A DNA stretch of 64,000 nucleotides. Origin: an uncultured Desulfobulbaceae bacterium (lineage in GTDB: Bacteria > Desulfobacterota > Desulfobulbia > Desulfobulbales > CALZHT01). Position 1 is the stretch's first letter; each line of letters starts with the position of its first letter. The position numbers and the translations under genes are program-made. Where the stretch lies: the NCBI GenBank assembly GCA_945787445.1, contig CALZHT010000005.1, positions 1 through 64,000 of the forward strand. Reading direction: 5' to 3'. The notes beneath the pieces are model-generated. The model saw only the letters and a list, made by a program, of their open reading frames with translations, ran no database searches and was not told the origin of the DNA. Of the stretch, positions 10,357-19,102 are shown piece after piece.

Positions 10357-11397
10357 TTGGAAAATATGCGCCAGGATAATACGTTGTATAAAAAATTTCT
10401 AAATCGTAGCTCTGCCCCGGTTGTTCTATCCGGTCGCAAAGGGCGCCGAGGTTTTGCCCTGCTTATAGTGATTGTTTTGATGCTGCTCATAAGCTTTCTC
10501 GCATCTCAGCTCATGCTGCAGGTGCGGTCGGAACTGAAGATTGCCTTCAATTCGAAAAAAAGAGCTATCGAATATTTTCTTGCCGAGGCCGGTATCAACC
10601 TGGCGCTTTTCAGGAAGCTTGATAAGCCTGTCGAGTGGGAAGATGAGCAATATGAAACCTTTTATGAGGGCTATATTTATGAAGAAACCTCTTTGGCAAA
10701 AGGGAAAATACGGTATTATGTGGTTAGTGAATCTGGTAAAATAGATTTGAACCGCGCGCCCCGCCGCCTCCTGGAGATGTTTTTGGAATATCACGGACTG
10801 GAACCTGAAGATATTGAAGTTGTATTGGATTCACTGGAAGACTGGCGCGACAGTGACAACCTGCATCGTTTAAATGGTGCTGAACGTGACACTTATCAGG
10901 ACCTTGAAGTTCCTTATGAGCCCAGAAACGGGCCCATTGAAGAGCCGGCGGAGTTTTTTCTGGTACACGGCACTGAACCCCTGGCCGGCAAGTTTATGCC
11001 TGAAGATGTTTTTACGGTTAATAACAGGCCTGGAAAGATAAATTTCGACAGTTTATCGCCGGCAATGCTTGATTTTTTGGTGGAGGGTGACGAGGAAAAA
11101 AAGCAAGCCTACCGGGAAGCCAAAGAACTTGATGGAATTGTCGATGATGCAGATATCATGCAGATTTTAGGAGATGAGCGGTACGGTATACTCCGGAATT
11201 TTATAAGACGATCAGGAAGCAGCAAGTTCTATACGGTTGTTGCCATGGCAGAAGCGGTTTTCAGCCCTGATACTATCGCTGAACCGGAGGAAGAAAAACA
11301 GGAACCTTCTACCAGACTCTCTGTTTTGATAGAAACGGCAGGATCAGGCGCACGGCAAAATTATAAGTTGAAATCCTGGAAAGAAAGTCAGACATGA
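10357..11397 (+). CDS. gspK: Type II secretion minor pseudopilin GspK
   Basis: RRGFALLIVIVLMLLISFLA N-terminus, SGKIDLNRAPRRLLEMFL and NFDSLSPAMLDFL HhH-like segments; TTG start at 10357 or ATG at 10366. Confidence 0.9.
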   Translation: MENMRQDNTLYKKFLNRSSAPVVLSGRKGRRGFALLIVIVLMLLISFLASQLMLQVRSELKIAFNSKKRAIEYFLAEAGINLALFRKLDKPVEWEDEQYETFYEGYIYEETSLAKGKIRYYVVSESGKIDLNRAPRRLLEMFLEYHGLEPEDIEVVLDSLEDWRDSDNLHRLNGAERDTYQDLEVPYEPRNGPIEEPAEFFLVHGTEPLAGKFMPEDVFTVNNRPGKINFDSLSPAMLDFLVEGDEEKKQAYREAKELDGIVDDADIMQILGDERYGILRNFIRRSGSSKFYTVVAMAEAVFSPDTIAEPEEEKQEPSTRLSVLIETAGSGARQNYKLKSWKESQT

Positions 11398-12539
11398 AAA
11401 ACGTCCTCGAAATAGTAATCCATGGAGATTGGGTCAACATCAGCTACCCTGCTGCCGACATTGAGACCGAGTTTGTCAGTGGCAAGGAATCTTCCCTTGG
11501 TGACCATTTGGTCCTTTTCTGCCAAAAAAATGGTATAAATCCGACCTCGGTTGTTTTTTTTATTTCTGAAGAGCTTCTCTTTTTTAAATCATTCAAACTT
11601 CCCATCAAAACTACGGATCTGAAGACGGCAATCAATTTTCAAATAAGCCAGCTCACTCCATTCGATGCCGATACAATGATATACAGCTTTACCACCAAAG
11701 CTGAGGGAAACGATTACCTGGTATGTTTGTATGCCGTGCAAAGCCCTGTTATCCAGGGATATCTGCAACAGGTGGCAGTAGCGGGCTACTCTATCATGGG
11801 ATTATTTCCCGAAAGCCAGCGGTTTGTGACCGTGAAAGACAAAAAAAACAAGTGGGTTCTCGTTATCCCCGGCCGGCTTTCCAAGGTTCTGATATTTTCC
11901 GGCAACCGTTTGGACGATAGAAAGCTCATGAACATGGTACCTTCCTTTGCAGAACTTGCAGAAATACACGGCACAAAAAACATTTATCACGTAGAACCAC
12001 CCCGAGGCAGTTCTTTCCTTGCTGCGGCAAAACTTAAGGCACAGAAGCCGGTTTTCAAAGATTTTAATATGCTGCCTGCAGAGTTCAGAAGGCCTGATGT
12101 TCTTAAATTTATCATTGCCGCTCTGGTTATAGTAAATATTATTGGAATATTAGGCATGGCTGCCTTTAAGGAAATCCATTTACAGTCAGAGATAAGGAAG
12201 CAGGAGGATGAAATTGCGCAAATTATGCCCAAGGTCCGGGAAGTGACCGGGCTGCGTGAGGAAGAAAAGAACCTCTTGGCTTCCCTTGAAGGGTTTGAAA
12301 ATTTTGAAAATATTGATCTCATTAATCTCCTGGTCCAATTAACTAAGGAGTTGCCGCCAGAGTCCTATCTTGAGCAGCTCCGGATGGAAAGGGGGCAAAC
12401 GGAGATACGACTCCTGGGATATACTGAAAATATCGGGGATCTCACTACTAAAATGCAAAGTGTCGGAGACACTAAATTAAAATCAACCACCCGCAGAAGA
12501 AATAGAACCTATTTTCACATGGAGACGAACGTGCCATGA
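11394..12539 (+). CDS. gspL: Type II secretion protein GspL / PilM-like
   Basis: Actin-like N-terminal region, single TM, periplasmic coiled coil; 4-nt overlap with gspK. Confidence 0.8.
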   Translation: MKNVLEIVIHGDWVNISYPAADIETEFVSGKESSLGDHLVLFCQKNGINPTSVVFFISEELLFFKSFKLPIKTTDLKTAINFQISQLTPFDADTMIYSFTTKAEGNDYLVCLYAVQSPVIQGYLQQVAVAGYSIMGLFPESQRFVTVKDKKNKWVLVIPGRLSKVLIFSGNRLDDRKLMNMVPSFAELAEIHGTKNIYHVEPPRGSSFLAAAKLKAQKPVFKDFNMLPAEFRRPDVLKFIIAALVIVNIIGILGMAAFKEIHLQSEIRKQEDEIAQIMPKVREVTGLREEEKNLLASLEGFENFENIDLINLLVQLTKELPPESYLEQLRMERGQTEIRLLGYTENIGDLTTKMQSVGDTKLKSTTRRRNRTYFHMETNVP

Positions 12540-13099
12540 GACATATATTGCAGCTGCTGGAGCGTTATCGCACCAAACAGGCTCTTCTGATAGTCGTTAT
12601 CGTGCTTGTCGGGTTGAATGTTGTCCGCTATACACTTGGCCACTATGCAGAGCAGCAAGAGAAAATTGTCGAAAATGGCGCGCTCCTCGAGAAGTATCGC
12701 ATTGCGGTTCGTGACCTGGACGGCCTCAAGGCGCGGGTCGCTCAACAGGAGAAACAGAAAAAACGAATTGATGGATATTTCTTTACCGGAGAATCGGAAG
12801 AAGAAATCGCCTCCGCCATTCAGATAATGCTGCAGGAAAAAATATCGGAAGCAGGGCTGGAAGTCGTATCCATTCGTCCGGTGATGCAGAGCGTAAAGTC
12901 TGAGGAGAAGAAGAGAGATTTCCAGGAACTGGTTATCAAAGCCAGGCTTACCGGTAATTTGAACGATTTTGTGAGTTTCATGGCAGACCTTTATAATTCT
13001 AATAAATTGATGAAAATTGAAAGCTTTGCCCTCCATGCCTCCAGGCAGAAGGATTTAAAAATTTTTCTTGAACTTAAGGGATTTTACAGAGTAGCCTGA
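12536..13099 (+). CDS. Type II secretion protein GspM-like
   Basis: N-terminal TM followed by coiled coil and ferredoxin-like periplasmic region; operon position. Confidence 0.7.
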   Translation: MRHILQLLERYRTKQALLIVVIVLVGLNVVRYTLGHYAEQQEKIVENGALLEKYRIAVRDLDGLKARVAQQEKQKKRIDGYFFTGESEEEIASAIQIMLQEKISEAGLEVVSIRPVMQSVKSEEKKRDFQELVIKARLTGNLNDFVSFMADLYNSNKLMKIESFALHASRQKDLKIFLELKGFYRVA

Positions 13100-13137
13100 C
13101 CCGTTGGGATACTTGGAGAATTTGAAAGAAAAATATT

Positions 13138-13977
13138 ATGGTAAGAATATCCATTATAATAGGTCTTATTGTTTCGCTTTTTTTTCTTGTGCGGGGCACG
13201 GTCAATATCTGGGAGAATGAAAACGATCTGGAAACAACTGTGGCGGAAGTTTCCAGATCGTCAACCATGCCTCTGCCAATTAGTGAACGTTTTTATCCGG
13301 CCGTGCCGGAAATTTTACCGGATTTGAGCAAAAACTATTTGTTCAATGAAGAGCGCAACCTGGAACTTGAGGAAGAAATTGCTGAGGAGGAGCCTGAGAC
13401 TGGCATAGGGATTGCCGATGATGTTGATTTTGCTACAGTCAATTATGTCGGGTCTATTATCGGCGGGAAGGTGAAAAAGGCGATTGTGTCTTATTCAAAA
13501 TATCAGCCCACGAAGAGGGAAAGACCAGCCCGGGCCGGCAGAGCTAAAAGAAAACCACAAAGGGCCGGCAGTGCTATGGAACAGGCAACTTTGCAGCTAG
13601 GCGATACATTCGGCGGCATGAAAGTTGCTGAAATAGAGCCCGACAGAATTGCGTTTGAAGGGGATGGAGATAGGATTGAGAAATTTCTCTATGATCCAAA
13701 TAAAAAGAGGCTGGCCCCACCAAAAGTTTTGGCGAAGCCTGCTAGGCCTCGGCAGAAGGCCGTTGCCAAGGGTGGAAAAGCGAGGGCAAAAAAGCCTGCC
13801 GGTACTCCTAAACCTCAGCAACGGGCAGGACAAGCTGTTCGCGCAAGGCAGCCGGCCGGCCACCCCGGCCAAACGGTTTCAGGGAAGGTGAAGAAAACCA
13901 CGCCGGTGCCCCCACTGCCTCGCAGGCCCACCAGCAGGAGACGAGCGGCTCCCAGTACTGGTGGTGATAACGAGTGA
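13138..13977 (+). CDS. GspC-like protein with basic Ala/Lys/Arg/Pro-rich C-terminal tail
   Basis: N-terminal TM, homology-region-like segment (YVGSIIGGKVKKAIVSY...LQLGDTFGGMKVAEIEPDRIAFEGDG), then low-complexity tail. Confidence 0.7.
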   Translation: MVRISIIIGLIVSLFFLVRGTVNIWENENDLETTVAEVSRSSTMPLPISERFYPAVPEILPDLSKNYLFNEERNLELEEEIAEEEPETGIGIADDVDFATVNYVGSIIGGKVKKAIVSYSKYQPTKRERPARAGRAKRKPQRAGSAMEQATLQLGDTFGGMKVAEIEPDRIAFEGDGDRIEKFLYDPNKKRLAPPKVLAKPARPRQKAVAKGGKARAKKPAGTPKPQQRAGQAVRARQPAGHPGQTVSGKVKKTTPVPPLPRRPTSRRRAAPSTGGDNE

Positions 13978-14110
13978 TAATTATAGAAAATTTTGCAGTA
14001 ATTACCTCATATGAGATGGAAATTTTTTAAATATACCGATTACAGGTTGTATCCAGATAGGTAATCAAGACAAGGGTACGCTTTAATCTTTTGATTGGGG
14101 AAGGTGATCC

Positions 14111-16321
14111 ATGCAGCTCAGGAGAATGAAATCAAGGCTACTTTATCTATTAGTGCTTGTTTTGCTTTTATCAATAAGCGGGTGTGCAGCATTAACACAA
14201 GAACCGGATCGACTGCCGGAGACTTGGGTGGACGTAGCCGCAGCAAAGGAGCAGATTACAAAAGCTAAAGAACTCAGCGCTGTAATCGATGAGGCAGAGC
14301 CTGTTGACAAGGTTGAAAAAGAACCGGGGGCAAAAATGAAAGACCTTTCTGTTAAGGAGAGTCCGCCAAATCCCTATCTGCAGAAGCTCGCCGCGCCCCC
14401 GACAGCGGATTCCAAGGTTGCGGCTGAAGGCGAGGGCGTTTTGCTCAATTTCGATAATGCCGATATCTATGAAGTCATCCAGGTCATTTCCGAAATACTT
14501 GATCTGAATTATATCATTGATCCTGCCGTAAAAGGGGTGGTCAACATCCGGTCGGGCAAGAAAATCCCCAAAAATCAGCTCTTTTCAATATTCAAGAAGA
14601 TCCTCAATATCAATGGCCTGGATATCCGGCAGGAAGGGGGGTACAGCTTTATTTCTCTTGCCGAAAAACCGATGGCGCAGAGTTTTCTGGGACCTGACGC
14701 CATCAAGGATCTGGACGGCTCCGCCAAGGTGATCATGCAGGTGGTTCCCATATCATATATGGCATCGGGAGAAGCAATAACCCTGATTGAACCGTATCTT
14801 TCCAAACAGGGTTCGGCCTTTAACCTTGACGCGCAAAACACCTTGATCTTGCTTGATTATGAGGCGAACGTCCTCGCCGCCTTAAATGTCCTGGCCAACA
14901 TTGATATCTCACCGTTGACCAGTCTCAAGGTCAGATTGATCAGGGTGGATAAGGCGCCGTTGTTCACCCTGCGCGACGAATTGATGGAGATCCTCACCAC
15001 CATGGGGGTGAATAAAAACGACCATCAGGGGGTATCGGTGCTGCCGTTGGAGCGCGTGAATTCCCTGTTGATCATGAGTAATAACGAGTTCTTGCTCAAC
15101 AACACGGTAAAGTGGGTGGAGGAACTGGATAATGTGCCGCTTGAGGGCAGAGACAATATTTATATTTATAATGTGCGTAATTCGGTCGCTTCGGAACTGG
15201 CGGAACTGGTGAACAACGTCATAAATGGGGATTCTACCGCTGCTACCGGCAAAGCGAAGAGCAAAACCAGCAGAGAGAAGTCTGCCACTACAGCGGCAGG
15301 CCAAAGAACCACCGCTGCTGCCAGGAAACCGGCACCAAAAAAGATACCATCCAAACTGGGCACGGCCAGTGAATCGAAATCCACCTTGCGTTTTGCCGGC
15401 GAGCCTCTTCTCCTGCCGGACGACGGCCGCAATGTCATCCTGATCCGCGCCCTGCCTGCTGATTACAGCAGGATCATGAAGCTGCTGGAGAGGCTCGATA
15501 ATCTGCCGCGCCAGGTGCTGATCGAGGTCATTGTCGCTGAAGTGACCCTGTCCGATTCATGGGAAATGGGCATAGAGTGGACCCTCCATAACCAGGATCT
15601 GAAGATCAATGAATCGAACTACGAGCAGGAATGGAGAACCGGCTTTGACGGCGTTTCCCAGGTGAGTGGTTCCATTTCCGGTTTTTCCTACTCCGTAATT
15701 GACAGCGCCGGCGAAATTGCCGGGCTGTTTAGCACCATAGCCAGCGATAATGATATTTCCATCCTCTCCTCGCCACAGGTCATGGTGTTAAACAACGAAT
15801 CCGCTACCGTCAATGTAGGACAGGAAGTGCCAATTTCCACCTCGGAATCTATAAACACCGATACCGGCGGCCAAGATACTAGAACCATCCAATACCGGGA
15901 CACCGGGGTGATATTAACCGTGACGCCGAGGATCAACTATAACGGGATTATCATCCTTGATATTGAGCAAGAGGTCAGCGAAGCGCAGGAGGCCGGTCAA
16001 ACGTCCGGCATTGATTCACCCACTATCTTTAACCGGCTACTCAAGACCAAGCTGGCAGTTAAAGACGGACAATCTATTCTCATGGGCGGATTGATCGACA
16101 AGAGCGTCGATAAAGGCACTAGCGGTGTGCCAATTCTCATGGACATTCCTATCTTGGGTTGGCTTTTTAAATTCCATAAAGAAACCACCGACCGCACCGA
16201 GCTTATGATGGTGATCACTCCCTATGTCATCGAATCCGAGAACGTCTTGGCACAGTATGTAGACCAATTCCAGAAAAAGATTTCGGAAATACGCAAGGAT
16301 CTGGCCAAAAGGCCTGAATGA
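14111..16321 (+). CDS. gspD: Type II secretion secretin GspD with lipoprotein signal
   Basis: LLLSISGC lipobox; VPISYMASGEA, IEVIVAEVTLSDSWEMGIEW, VNVGQEVPISTSES, GGLIDKSVDKGTSGVPILMDIPILGWLF secretin motifs. Confidence 0.95.
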   Translation: MQLRRMKSRLLYLLVLVLLLSISGCAALTQEPDRLPETWVDVAAAKEQITKAKELSAVIDEAEPVDKVEKEPGAKMKDLSVKESPPNPYLQKLAAPPTADSKVAAEGEGVLLNFDNADIYEVIQVISEILDLNYIIDPAVKGVVNIRSGKKIPKNQLFSIFKKILNINGLDIRQEGGYSFISLAEKPMAQSFLGPDAIKDLDGSAKVIMQVVPISYMASGEAITLIEPYLSKQGSAFNLDAQNTLILLDYEANVLAALNVLANIDISPLTSLKVRLIRVDKAPLFTLRDELMEILTTMGVNKNDHQGVSVLPLERVNSLLIMSNNEFLLNNTVKWVEELDNVPLEGRDNIYIYNVRNSVASELAELVNNVINGDSTAATGKAKSKTSREKSATTAAGQRTTAAARKPAPKKIPSKLGTASESKSTLRFAGEPLLLPDDGRNVILIRALPADYSRIMKLLERLDNLPRQVLIEVIVAEVTLSDSWEMGIEWTLHNQDLKINESNYEQEWRTGFDGVSQVSGSISGFSYSVIDSAGEIAGLFSTIASDNDISILSSPQVMVLNNESATVNVGQEVPISTSESINTDTGGQDTRTIQYRDTGVILTVTPRINYNGIIILDIEQEVSEAQEAGQTSGIDSPTIFNRLLKTKLAVKDGQSILMGGLIDKSVDKGTSGVPILMDIPILGWLFKFHKETTDRTELMMVITPYVIESENVLAQYVDQFQKKISEIRKDLAKRPE

Positions 16322-16659
16322 TAAAGATGCGACAATTTCTGATCGATGAACTTTCCAAAGAGGAAAGGGACAACATTGAAAGCTATTTGAAAAGAACGGT
16401 CAAGCCAGGGCCCATCAACGGCATGTATTTGCTGGAAATTCCGGAAGACCTTCTCGGTCCAGTGCAATATGAGCATCCGGGATGCGGGCCCTTTTATTTT
16501 TGCATTGAAACCGGCGATAATACGGTATCCTTTGAGTTTCTGGTCAGAAGCCCCACCAACCTGCATTGCTCTTGTATTGCGTATGCTTCACCTGATCAGC
16601 GGGACTTTCTTTTGCGCTTCATTGATACTTTATTGGAGGAAGAAAGCATCAAGGCCTGA
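16318..16659 (+). CDS. Small conserved-type hypothetical protein, co-transcribed with gspD
   Basis: ATGA overlap with the gspD stop; 113 aa ORF in operon. Confidence 0.65.
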   Translation: MIKMRQFLIDELSKEERDNIESYLKRTVKPGPINGMYLLEIPEDLLGPVQYEHPGCGPFYFCIETGDNTVSFEFLVRSPTNLHCSCIAYASPDQRDFLLRFIDTLLEEESIKA

Positions 16660-16852
16660 GTACCTTCTGATTCCCACATTTTTTTACTTGTAATTAGCTT
16701 GTTCTCTAATTACCTCATGACAGACTGTCACTATGGATGGCTATGCATTTTTGCGATTGACTTTCCATGGGTTATGCGAGAGTCAGGGGGATATAGTACA
16801 AAACCTTGACAAAAAATTCCTATGAGAGTAGATATCACAGAATTATAAGAGG

Positions 16853-16867
16853 TACCACAAAGTGATA
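16853..16867. promoter_or_regulatory. Candidate operator dyad TACCAC-AAA-GTGATA
   Basis: Matches the TACCAC-N3-GTGGTA dyads at 21821, 30876 and 63330; 187 bp upstream of tusA; overlaps the start of repeat family C. Confidence 0.45.
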
Positions 16868-16989
16868 CCAAGTCGCATTCGAATTTTAACTATGTTGGCT
16901 GCGTCGTCGGCTTCCTCGACGTATTTCATATACGCCTCCGGAGCCTCCTCCTTAGCGGCCTTGCTACCTCTTTGAATGCAACTTGGTAT
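16865..16989. repeat. Palindromic repeat family C with 16-bp terminal inverted repeats
   Basis: ATACCAAGTCGCATTC ... GAATGCAACTTGGTAT (15/16 inverted match). Confidence 0.8.
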
Positions 16990-17053
16990 AGAGAGTTCCA
17001 TACTGTAATCAATCTCACCTATTTTTAAGATTTATAAGGTGTTAGGAGGTCTT

Positions 17054-17296
17054 ATGGATATAAACGATATTGCACCGAATGAGACGCTGGACACCAGAGG
17101 TTTGAGTTGCCCCATGCCCCTGTTGAAAACAAAAAAGGCCATGGGCAAAATGGCTGCAGGGCAGATTCTGGAGGTAGTTGGTACCGATCCAGGCTCGAAA
17201 AACGATCTGCCTGGCTGGTGTGAACGGTCAGGGCATGCTTTTCTTGGCGTAAAAGAGGAAGAAGGGGTCCTCAAATTTTATATTAAGAAAGGCTGA
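17054..17296 (+). CDS. tusA: TusA/SirA family sulfurtransferase
   Basis: LDTRGLSCPMPLLKTKKAM motif (CPxP); AGGAGG RBS. Confidence 0.92.
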   Translation: MDINDIAPNETLDTRGLSCPMPLLKTKKAMGKMAAGQILEVVGTDPGSKNDLPGWCERSGHAFLGVKEEEGVLKFYIKKG

Positions 17297-17368
17297 TCCC
17301 TAAATAAGGCAAAAAGCCGTATTGGACGGATTTTTAATGCGGCGCAAATTCATGAAAGGGAGGGAAAG

Positions 17369-17683
17369 ATGGCAAAAAGCGTAGGTATTTTTGTGACATC
17401 GCGAAAGAACTGGCGGCATGTCTTAGGAATTTCCAAGGCTGCCGAGGCAAAAGGTTCAAAAGTGAAAGTATTTTTCACCTGGAAGGGCACCTATCTGGCC
17501 AAGGAACCCGAATTTCCGGAGCTGTGCAAAATTGCAGATGTTTCCATCTGTGCCGACAGCTATTCAAAGATGGGATTTGACAAGATCAACGATATCCCGG
17601 AGGGTCTGGACGAAAAGAGGATGTCTACCCAAGCCCAGCATGGCCATATTGTTGATGACTATGAATGCTATTTTACGCTCTAG
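17369..17683 (+). CDS. DsrE/TusD-like protein
   Basis: 104 aa DsrE-like fold pattern (SKVKVFFTWKGTYLA); operon with tusA; Cys near C-terminus. Confidence 0.75.
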   Translation: MAKSVGIFVTSRKNWRHVLGISKAAEAKGSKVKVFFTWKGTYLAKEPEFPELCKIADVSICADSYSKMGFDKINDIPEGLDEKRMSTQAQHGHIVDDYECYFTL

Positions 17684-17697
17684 GAAGGGGGATAACC

Positions 17698-18006
17698 ATG
17701 GCTAAAGTAATTTTTATGTTTTTACCGAGCAGTGATGAAAAAGATACCCTTGACGGCCTGAGATCAACATTGGGGCTTTCCGTTGCCAACCATTATTCAT
17801 TTGCCGCAGTTATTGATAACGAGCTGAGCCCTTTTGATGACTATAACGCTGAAAATCTTGAGTGGGTGAGGGATATGGAGGGGGATGTGTATACCAATGT
17901 CCAGGCTAATGTGGACAAAAACGGTCTTACCTTGACTTCCATCGAAGAACTGGGGCAAAAGCTCAGGGAAATGGACAAAATCGTTCCTTACGGCACTGAA
18001 GGCTAA
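17698..18006 (+). CDS. DsrE/DsrF (TusC)-like protein lacking cysteines
   Basis: DsrE-like composition and operon position; start trimmed to ATG 17698 after AGGAAGGGGG. Confidence 0.55.
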   Translation: MAKVIFMFLPSSDEKDTLDGLRSTLGLSVANHYSFAAVIDNELSPFDDYNAENLEWVRDMEGDVYTNVQANVDKNGLTLTSIEELGQKLREMDKIVPYGTEG

Positions 18007-18038
18007 TAAATCGAGCATCAAAACAGGAGTGTCTTGTT

Positions 18039-18212
18039 ATGAAGATATTGAATGTGTATCGTTCTGAACCTAACGAAGTTGTCAAGAAATTGGCTGAGAT
18101 CGTTTCAGAGGGTAGGGAAAGCGAAAGCTTTGATCTCAACGTTGATAATCCGGATTACGACAAGCTGGTTGATATGGCATTCGAAGCAGATCAGACCATC
18201 TGCTGGTGGTAA
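18039..18212 (+). CDS. 57-aa DsrH/TusB-like small protein ending TICWW
   Basis: MKILNVYRSEPNEVVKKLAEIVSEGRESESFDLNVDNPDYDKLVDMAFEADQTICWW; ACAGGAGTG RBS; followed by a terminator; missing from the ORF track. Confidence 0.65.
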   Translation: MKILNVYRSEPNEVVKKLAEIVSEGRESESFDLNVDNPDYDKLVDMAFEADQTICWW

Positions 18213-18240
18213 TAATATTCGGGTAACCGTTTTTATAAAT

Positions 18241-18280
18241 GACAAAAGAAAAGGCCCTAAAAAGGGCCTTTTCTTTTGTC
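18241..18280. terminator. Bidirectional intrinsic terminator
   Basis: gacaaaagaaaaggccctaaaaagggccttttcttttgtc, perfect inverted repeat with T tract. Confidence 0.9.
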
Positions 18281-18310
18281 GGCTAAACTGTTTTGTGTAA
18301 AAACAAAACA

Positions 18311-18413
18311 TGATGATCCCGCAAAAAGTGGGGAAAGCAGTTAACGTGCCATGTAATTTCAACTAGTTACAACGTATCACATCGATGAAATCGTATTTTT
18401 TACGATTTCATCA
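18311..18413 (+). repeat. Interspersed repeat family A, copy 1
   Basis: tgatgatcccgcaaaaagt...ttaacgtgccatgtaa...gatgaaatcgtattttttacgatttcatc, shared with 37689, 40101 and 62842. Confidence 0.88.
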
Positions 18414-18425
18414 AAACGCAATCAA

Positions 18426-19100
18426 TCAAACTTCAGCAAGCTTGTTCTTGCTCATCCGTAGAATCTTCTTTCCCTGTTTGGCTAATTCAAGGTTGTGGGT
18501 AATGAGGAGGATGGTGGTTTTTTTCTCCTCATTGATTTTTCTGAAAAGAGCCATAATTTCCGCCTCCGTATCTTCATCCAGGTCTCCTGTCGGTTCGTCG
18601 GCAAGAATAATCTCAGGATCATTCATCAGGGCGCGGGCAATTGCCACCCGGCGCTGTTGTCCGCCGGAAAGTTGTGAGGGGTAGGCATGTATCTTATCTC
18701 CGATACCAACCAATTCAAGAAAATCTTGGGCCTTTTTTCGGGCTGTAACGTTCCTGCTTGAACTGAAAATGTCCGGCAAAAGAACATTTTCAACGGCAGT
18801 CAAGATGGGAAGCAGGCTGGCAAACTGAAACATGAAACCGATATCTTTACTGCGATACTCTGATAATTCCGTGTCGTTCAGAGAGCAAACATCAACGCCA
18901 TTAAAGAGCACCTGGCCGGAGGTGGGACGCAGGATGCCGCCGATAATGGAAATAAAGGTGGTTTTCCCGGAGCCGGAGTGGCCGACAATGGAAAGGAATT
19001 CACCCTTCTCGATAGTGAAAGAAACATCAGTAATGGCAGGGATGACCTCATCACCTACGGTATAATTTTTGGTAAGATTTTTGAGCTCTAATTGCGGCAA
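18426..19100 (-). CDS. ABC transporter ATP-binding protein (LolD/MacB type)
   Basis: GHSGSGKTT Walker [16 protein letters not shown] signature, [10 protein letters not shown]. Confidence 0.95.
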   Translation of the reverse strand: MPQLELKNLTKNYTVGDEVIPAITDVSFTIEKGEFLSIVGHSGSGKTTFISIIGGILRPTSGQVLFNGVDVCSLNDTELSEYRSKDIGFMFQFASLLPILTAVENVLLPDIFSSSRNVTARKKAQDFLELVGIGDKIHAYPSQLSGGQQRRVAIARALMNDPEIILADEPTGDLDEDTEAEIMALFRKINEEKKTTILLITHNLELAKQGKKILRMSKNKLAEV

Positions 19101-19102
19101 AT

